NCBI GenBank assembly: GCA_001953115.1
Contig: LSSL01002133.1
Span: forward strand, 1 to 16,271
Length of the DNA stretch: 16,271 nucleotides
Origin: Smittium mucronatum
Taxonomy: Eukaryota; Kickxellomycota; Harpellomycetes; Harpellales; Legeriomycetaceae
Direction of reading: 5' to 3'
Within the stretch, counting starts at the first letter, position 1. Every line of letters begins with the position of its first letter. This document shows positions 11,520 through 16,271 of the stretch, in pieces. The position numbers were made by a program, and so were the translations under genes. The notes under the pieces were generated by a model, which saw nothing but the letters and a program-made list of their open reading frames with translations, made no database searches and was not told where the DNA came from.

Positions 11520-12956
11520 GAAAGACATGATATCCATTATTTTTCTATTTGATTGATAATTTTTAAATTAAAACACCTAAAACTATTTGGGATTCTCTTT
11601 TAGATCTTATAAGTTTTAGAAATTTTATTTGGTAAAAAAAATCACTTTTCATCTCTGCCTCGATATATTTTAGTTTTTTTTCTAGTTTCAAGAAATGTGC
11701 ACCAAAAATTTTTTATTTATACTATCAGGATAAAAAATTCCCACACCACTGTTTATCGAAAGCGAAGAATCTCCTATGACATAATTTGGTTTTCAAAATA
11801 CACCAATTTATTCATCTTCTTTCTTTAAACTTTCTAGTTTTCATAAATAGATCTCAGACGATTCATCATATAAAACAGATATCTAAGTCAGAATAAAAAT
11901 TCAATTAGTGAAAATTATCTCATCCACCATTACAGGATTTCCCAGAAATATTAATGGATAGGTGAATCTATATGTAATATTTTAGAAAAAAAGTCAAGAA
12001 TCAAATTTATTATGAGGCTACGAATATTGCGATAGTATATATTTTAATGATTTATTTGCTAATTAATACTAAAGTTTAAGTTTTTAATAAATAATAATAA
12101 ATTGATTCAGAGCTAAAATCGCATATGTGCTCTTGGTAAAAGTAAGAATATTTTTAATGTTTTCTCTAATAAATATTATTTTTAATATCATTAGTTGTAA
12201 GTTCTTTTATTTGTGCTTCATTTAAAATTTCCTAATATGCTATAGATTTTTCTATTGCCAATTTTAAAATTATTTTAAAGAAGGTGCTGCTATATTTCAT
12301 AACTTCAAGCCACACCATTGAAAATCATTTTTATTAATAAATTTTTAAAATTAGGCTCAGGCGTCAGCATATCATATTTCAAATTGTGTTTGTACTCGGT
12401 TTAATTCTTTTATTTTTCCTATTCATACTGATCTGTTTTTGTTAAAGCAGGAGATTATATATATATTTTGTTATTACAGCAGTAAATTGTCTAAAGATAC
12501 TTATTCAATCTTCTCCTAGTTAATATTATCCATATTGAAACATTATCACATTCACTGTTTTTAATAGAATCGCTTTCAGAAATTCAATTTATGTTCATTT
12601 TATTTCAAAAAAATGTTACAGATTTTAGGTGTAATTATGTTTAAAAATTTTAGTTAAAACTTAAGCTTATTTTACTTGCATTGTAAGATAAAATTTTAAA
12701 TCAAACTTTATTTCTTTTAAATTTTACAGTTATTTATAAAATAAAATAAAACCTAATTAAAATAAAAAATAACCAAAAATCTAAATTGCAGTAAGATTTT
12801 TTCTACAAAAGCGAAATGATAAAGAAAAATAAAAAAATATTTATATCCATTTAAAAAATCATTCGGAGCGAAAAAGACACCCTTTTATTGGATTTGTATC
12901 GGGTTGAAATTTTTTTGTCAATTTAACATAATTTAAATTATACTTGAGTTATTTTC
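11520..12956. other. AT-rich gene-free stretch
   Basis: No credible coding frame, RNA gene or long repeat is seen. The part nearest the integrase relic (to about 11810) is slightly less AT-rich and may hold further transposon debris. A 13-bp sequence, TGACATAATTTGG, occurs at 11444 within the relic and again at 11777. The rest is low-complexity A/T sequence. Confidence 0.5.
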
Positions 12957-12997
12957 AATATTTCTAATATTTCTAATATTTCTAATATTTCTAATAT
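12957..12997. repeat. 9-bp tandem repeat, about 4.5 copies
   Basis: The unit TTTCTAATA is repeated four times without variation after a partial AATA copy, then decays into TCCCTAAG. It is a minisatellite-type slippage array in otherwise unstructured AT-rich DNA, with no coding role seen. Confidence 0.9.
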
Positions 12998-14022
12998 CCC
13001 TAAGCTCCCACAAAAATAACTATACATTATGAAAAATAAATACTCCTTAATAAATCATGAAGATTTAAGAATTATTTTTCAGAAAAATCAAGTATACTTG
13101 CAAGTTAGAAATATCAGTATTTAATTTCTTAAAATTGACAAATTATATAATATTGGAATTTTTTGAATTCTCGGTCAGGCGGTCTTAGAAGCTCCTCAGC
13201 TTTAAATGACCAAAATGAGCATAAATTATTATCCAATTTTTTTTGAAATTATCTGCATTTAAACTTCTTTAAAATATTCTATATAAAAAAAATAAACTAC
13301 AATAAGATAAACACTTGTTTATTTAATTTTATCTAAAAAAATCTAATATTTTTTATGTTTAAAAAAACCTAAAGTATAAAGAAAATCTATTTAAAATCCA
13401 ATAAAATTTGATTTTTCCTGCTTTTAATACATTTCATAATAAATTGAGTGATTTAATTCATACTTTTGCACTAAAAAAAATAAATGCATTGCTTAAAACG
13501 ATTATTATAAAAAATCCAAATACTTTTTATTAATAATAGATCGATCGAATAAAAAAAATACACAATAATTTTAGGCAGCGGTGAATTCTATTTTTTATAC
13601 TTTTTGATTTAGAGTCATTCAAATAATCATAATAACTAAGGATTTTTAATAGTTGAAACACCAACAATAAATAAATTTGTTTATCAAGTATTTGGCATCT
13701 ATTAAACTTATAAGAAAATAAAATAAAATATAACATAAAGATATGATACTGAAAATTTTATCTGTTTATAGTCAGAATAAATATATATATTGGACTGGGT
13801 TCAAATAGAAGAGCGCACTCGTACCTTTATAATTTTTTTTACGTAATTATCTTCAAATTTTAACACAGTTTCTTTCACTTCTTTAAAATTTATCCAATTT
13901 CCCCTATGTATAAATAGGGATGAATTTTTTTCATATTGTTAATCAGACTAATAAATCTGAAATACCTAAAAAAAATACCCCCCTCTACATTTAAAAAAAC
14001 TAGAGCATTTTTTGAAATCTCC
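12998..14022. other. AT-rich gene-free stretch with one small GC island
   Basis: Nothing codes convincingly. Around 13173-13211 a short, less AT-rich island has nested inverted repeats (GGTCA...TGACC enclosing AAGCT-cctc-AGCTT). It is too small to classify. A minus-strand open stretch at 13530-13736 is hydrophobic, low-complexity translation typical of AT-rich noise. Confidence 0.45.
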
Positions 14023-14112
14023 TGATCATGCTTTACTCATAGACCCGGAGTTTAATTTTTAGCATCTAAGCACAAAATTTTCTATCAATTTGATTTCTGT
14101 GAAGCATGATCA
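14023..14112. repeat. Inverted repeat, 11-bp perfect arms, about 68-bp spacer
   Basis: TGATCATGCTT at 14023-14033 is matched by AAGCATGATCA at 14102-14112. The match extends inwards to 13 of 14 bases (TGATCATGCTTTAC against TGATCATGCTTCAC). The spacer includes a short less AT-rich segment (AGACCCGGAG). It could be a tiny non-autonomous element or a structured RNA. No target-site duplication is obvious. Confidence 0.6.
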
Positions 14113-16214
14113 AAAATGATATATTTATAGCTAAAATGTGATCCTAAAGATCCTATAATTTCACTACTTCCTAAAAAAAACAAAGATAGGTACCCATAAA
14201 TAAAGTATAGTTATATTTTTCCTAACATTGTTTGAAAAAAAAGCGGACCAAATAAATCAAAATGAAAGGAATTTTGAAAAAGCAAAATTAAATGGTAAAT
14301 GGATAAAAATGGGTTCAAAATAAGTGTTTTTAATTCATGTTTAGTCCATCTGATATAAAAAAAGACGAAAATAAAAACGGAATAGAGTAAATAAATACAA
14401 AGAAGGTTTATCATAAAAATATAAAAAAAGTGAAAAAGAGTTCGGCTAAATTAAAAATCATATGGATAAATTTTGTTAATTAGTATTAAAAAAATAGCCA
14501 AAAAAATCAAATACAACAATTATATGAAATATTAAATTTTATAGATTCGAATTTACCTTTTTATTAATTATAACTTTATTTTTTTCTTATTTTTTCTTTT
14601 TTAAAATCAAATGAACTAAAATGAATTATATTCACTCATCATATTTCGATTTTATTTAATTTTTGAATTATTTTTAATTTTTTCTATACTTTCATTTTAT
14701 TTTATTTGGTCCCACTTTTTTTTGAAATCTTATTAAAAAAATTCTGTCTCAAATCTTACTAAAAATATATATATATGAGTAGAAAGCCCATATAGATAAT
14801 GATGAATATTTAAACTGAATATGCAAATTTGTGGTATGTATAAAAAATTTCCTTACTTTTAAGAAATATTATTTAAAATTCAATAAAAGAAAATAATTTT
14901 TATTATCATTACATTTTTAGAAAATGTATAAGGTTATAGCTATATCATAAAGTTTAAAAAATTAGTTTTATAAAAAAATTTATCGCTACTACAATCTTTT
15001 TTTACTAATAAAATTTAAACGAGATACTTTTACACGATTTTTTTTTTATTTTTTGTGGGAAATTTATTTTAAAATTAATAAAAAACAATTAACTTTTATA
15101 CGACTACTTATATAATTTTATCTTCTAAAATTTGATATTAAGTAGCTATTATTTTTTTTTTCGATAAACCTAAACGTAAAACGTAATGATTTTTAATGAA
15201 TAACGCATTTTTCTTTTTGAAAGGTTTTAATATTCATCCAAGAATATAATTTTTATTACAATTTAGCATCAATACACACTTATATATAAAAATAAAAATT
15301 GATAATTACAGTATAATTTTATATTTTTTTATTACTGTAAAAATATGAATTTTTGGAATTTAGATTAAAAAATCCCTTTCTTTATTTCCCAAAAACATAG
15401 AAAATTTACAAAATGGAACCTATTAATGACATAATCAACTTTAAATTTAATTCTTATTTTAAGCTATATTATTAAAAATAAGCTTTAATTTATTTTAGAG
15501 AATTTTTAATACATAAAAATTATTATTTAGAACTTAGAACTTAATGATAAAAAATTTAATATATATGTGAAATAGATTTAGTCCCTAATAAATTATGTGT
15601 AAAGAAAAATGTATAATCAAGTAATATTTCAGATATTTCTTAAAAAAAAAAAGATCGAATAATTGACCATGAAAAAATATGTGTATAAATACTTAGATAT
15701 TTGGAATAAATTGCTAGATAAATAATAAATTTTTATAAGTCGTTTAATTTTGTATAATACAAACTAAATTTGTATAAATATATTTTTAACGCCTTATATA
15801 CTATAAAAAGGTCTTTAATCATTAAGAAACATCCGTATAGAATATCATTAATGAAAAAGTAACTTCATAGTTTATTCAGCTTCAGTGAAAACTATCAAAA
15901 AACAATTTTTATCAAATAAAAGTAGAAATATTATAGACTAAAATTAAGAAATTTATTTATTGATTAGTTTTGAATTTTATTTTTATCAACGAAGAAATAT
16001 AATTTGATTTTTTGCGAAAAAACTAATTGGCGGCAGTTTATAAATTTGGAAAAAATATTTTTATCTCTCAATCAAATAAAATTATAGAAAATAATGAGAT
16101 TAAGCAATTTTTTGGAGAATCTGGGGGGAGGGGGCTAAAGCGTACACGAAAAAATATCGGAAAAATGAAAATTATAAAAAAGTGGGGTAGGATTAAAAAT
16201 TAGACTATGTAATG
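14113..16214. other. Very AT-rich gene desert
   Basis: This is the most AT-rich part of the window, made of A/T homopolymer runs and short AT motifs. A 67-codon open stretch on the minus strand (14211-14414) is hydrophobic and low-complexity, and I do not regard it as a gene. Composition changes at about 16115, where a G-rich tract (16123-16134) appears. Confidence 0.5.
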
Positions 16215-16265
16215 TCGGAAGCGGATTCCTTATACTAGTTAGACTGGTATAAATCCTCGCTTCGA
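16215..16265. repeat. Long imperfect palindrome at the right edge
   Basis: The core is TATACTAGT-TAG-ACTGGTATA (9-bp arms with one mismatch, 3-base loop). The arms extend outwards with small bulges to TCGGAAGCG-GATT on the left and AATCCTCGCTTCGA on the right. A transcript would fold into a stem of roughly 20 bp or more. The palindrome is much less AT-rich than its surroundings and may belong to a mobile element or an RNA gene continuing past the window. Confidence 0.75.
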
Positions 16266-16271
16266 AACTGT

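Noticed and set aside
12957..12997. CRISPR-like array
   Set aside because: The units are only 9 bp and directly adjacent with no spacers; it is a simple tandem repeat.
13530..13736. 68-codon minus-strand open frame
   Set aside because: Translation is dominated by Ile, Leu, Lys, Tyr and Phe, as expected from random AT-rich DNA. No motif, no homologue recognised and no splice context.
14211..14414. 67-codon minus-strand frame resembling a small membrane protein
   Set aside because: Hydrophobicity follows from T-rich codons. It begins and ends in low-complexity sequence and has no supporting features.
16214..16271. A complete tRNA gene
   Set aside because: A- and B-box-like sequences are present but too close together. 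No anticodon stem or T stem pairs correctly within the window.
10629..16271. Mitochondrial or bacterial origin of the AT-rich region
   Set aside because: It is continuous with a nuclear gene carrying spliceosomal introns. No mitochondrial genes, rRNA or bacterial ribosome-binding patterns were seen.

Overview
This is a nuclear eukaryotic window, very AT-rich, most likely from an early-diverging fungus with a compact-intron, AT-biased genome. I lean towards a Kickxellomycotina/Harpellales-type lineage, but that is a guess from composition and gene style. Evidence for a nuclear eukaryote: one large gene split by four short GT-AG introns (55-81 nt), a standard-code reading frame (no in-frame TGA), and a product belonging to the eukaryote-specific HEATR5/Laa1 family. 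Nothing bacterial, organellar or CRISPR-like is present.

Layout. Positions 1-113 hold a less AT-rich patch on the minus strand that reads as a possible partial exon running off the left edge; it is unassigned. Positions 285-10628 (minus strand) hold one gene that I reassembled as five exons: 10500-10628, 10108-10418, 9910-10033, 9699-9854 and 285-9638. The predicted product is about 3357 aa and resembles Laa1/HEATR5, the HEAT-repeat accessory factor of the AP-1 clathrin adaptor. It is much longer than the roughly 2000-2100 aa usual for the family, mainly through Ser/Asn/Asp-rich insertions. All four introns lie in the first ~1 kb, followed by an uninterrupted 9.35 kb last exon.

Positions 10629-16271 contain no intact gene. 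The region is extremely AT-rich, with islands of more balanced composition. The clearest island (about 11159-11519, minus strand) looks like a decayed LTR-retrotransposon integrase. It keeps a VDYFS-type first catalytic block, a QGAEF-type second block and a YP...G...VDRW-type third block at about the right spacings, but is broken by stops and a frameshift. Other items are a 9-bp tandem repeat (12957-12997), a dispersed inverted repeat (14023-14112), and a strong imperfect palindrome (16215-16265) next to a G-rich tract at the right edge.

How the parts relate: the window is a single housekeeping membrane-traffic gene flanked by a transposon graveyard. I see no multi-gene system and no convincing new biological system. 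The most useful points are the corrected gene model, the unusual size of the Laa1-like protein, its 5'-clustered introns, and the integrase relic.
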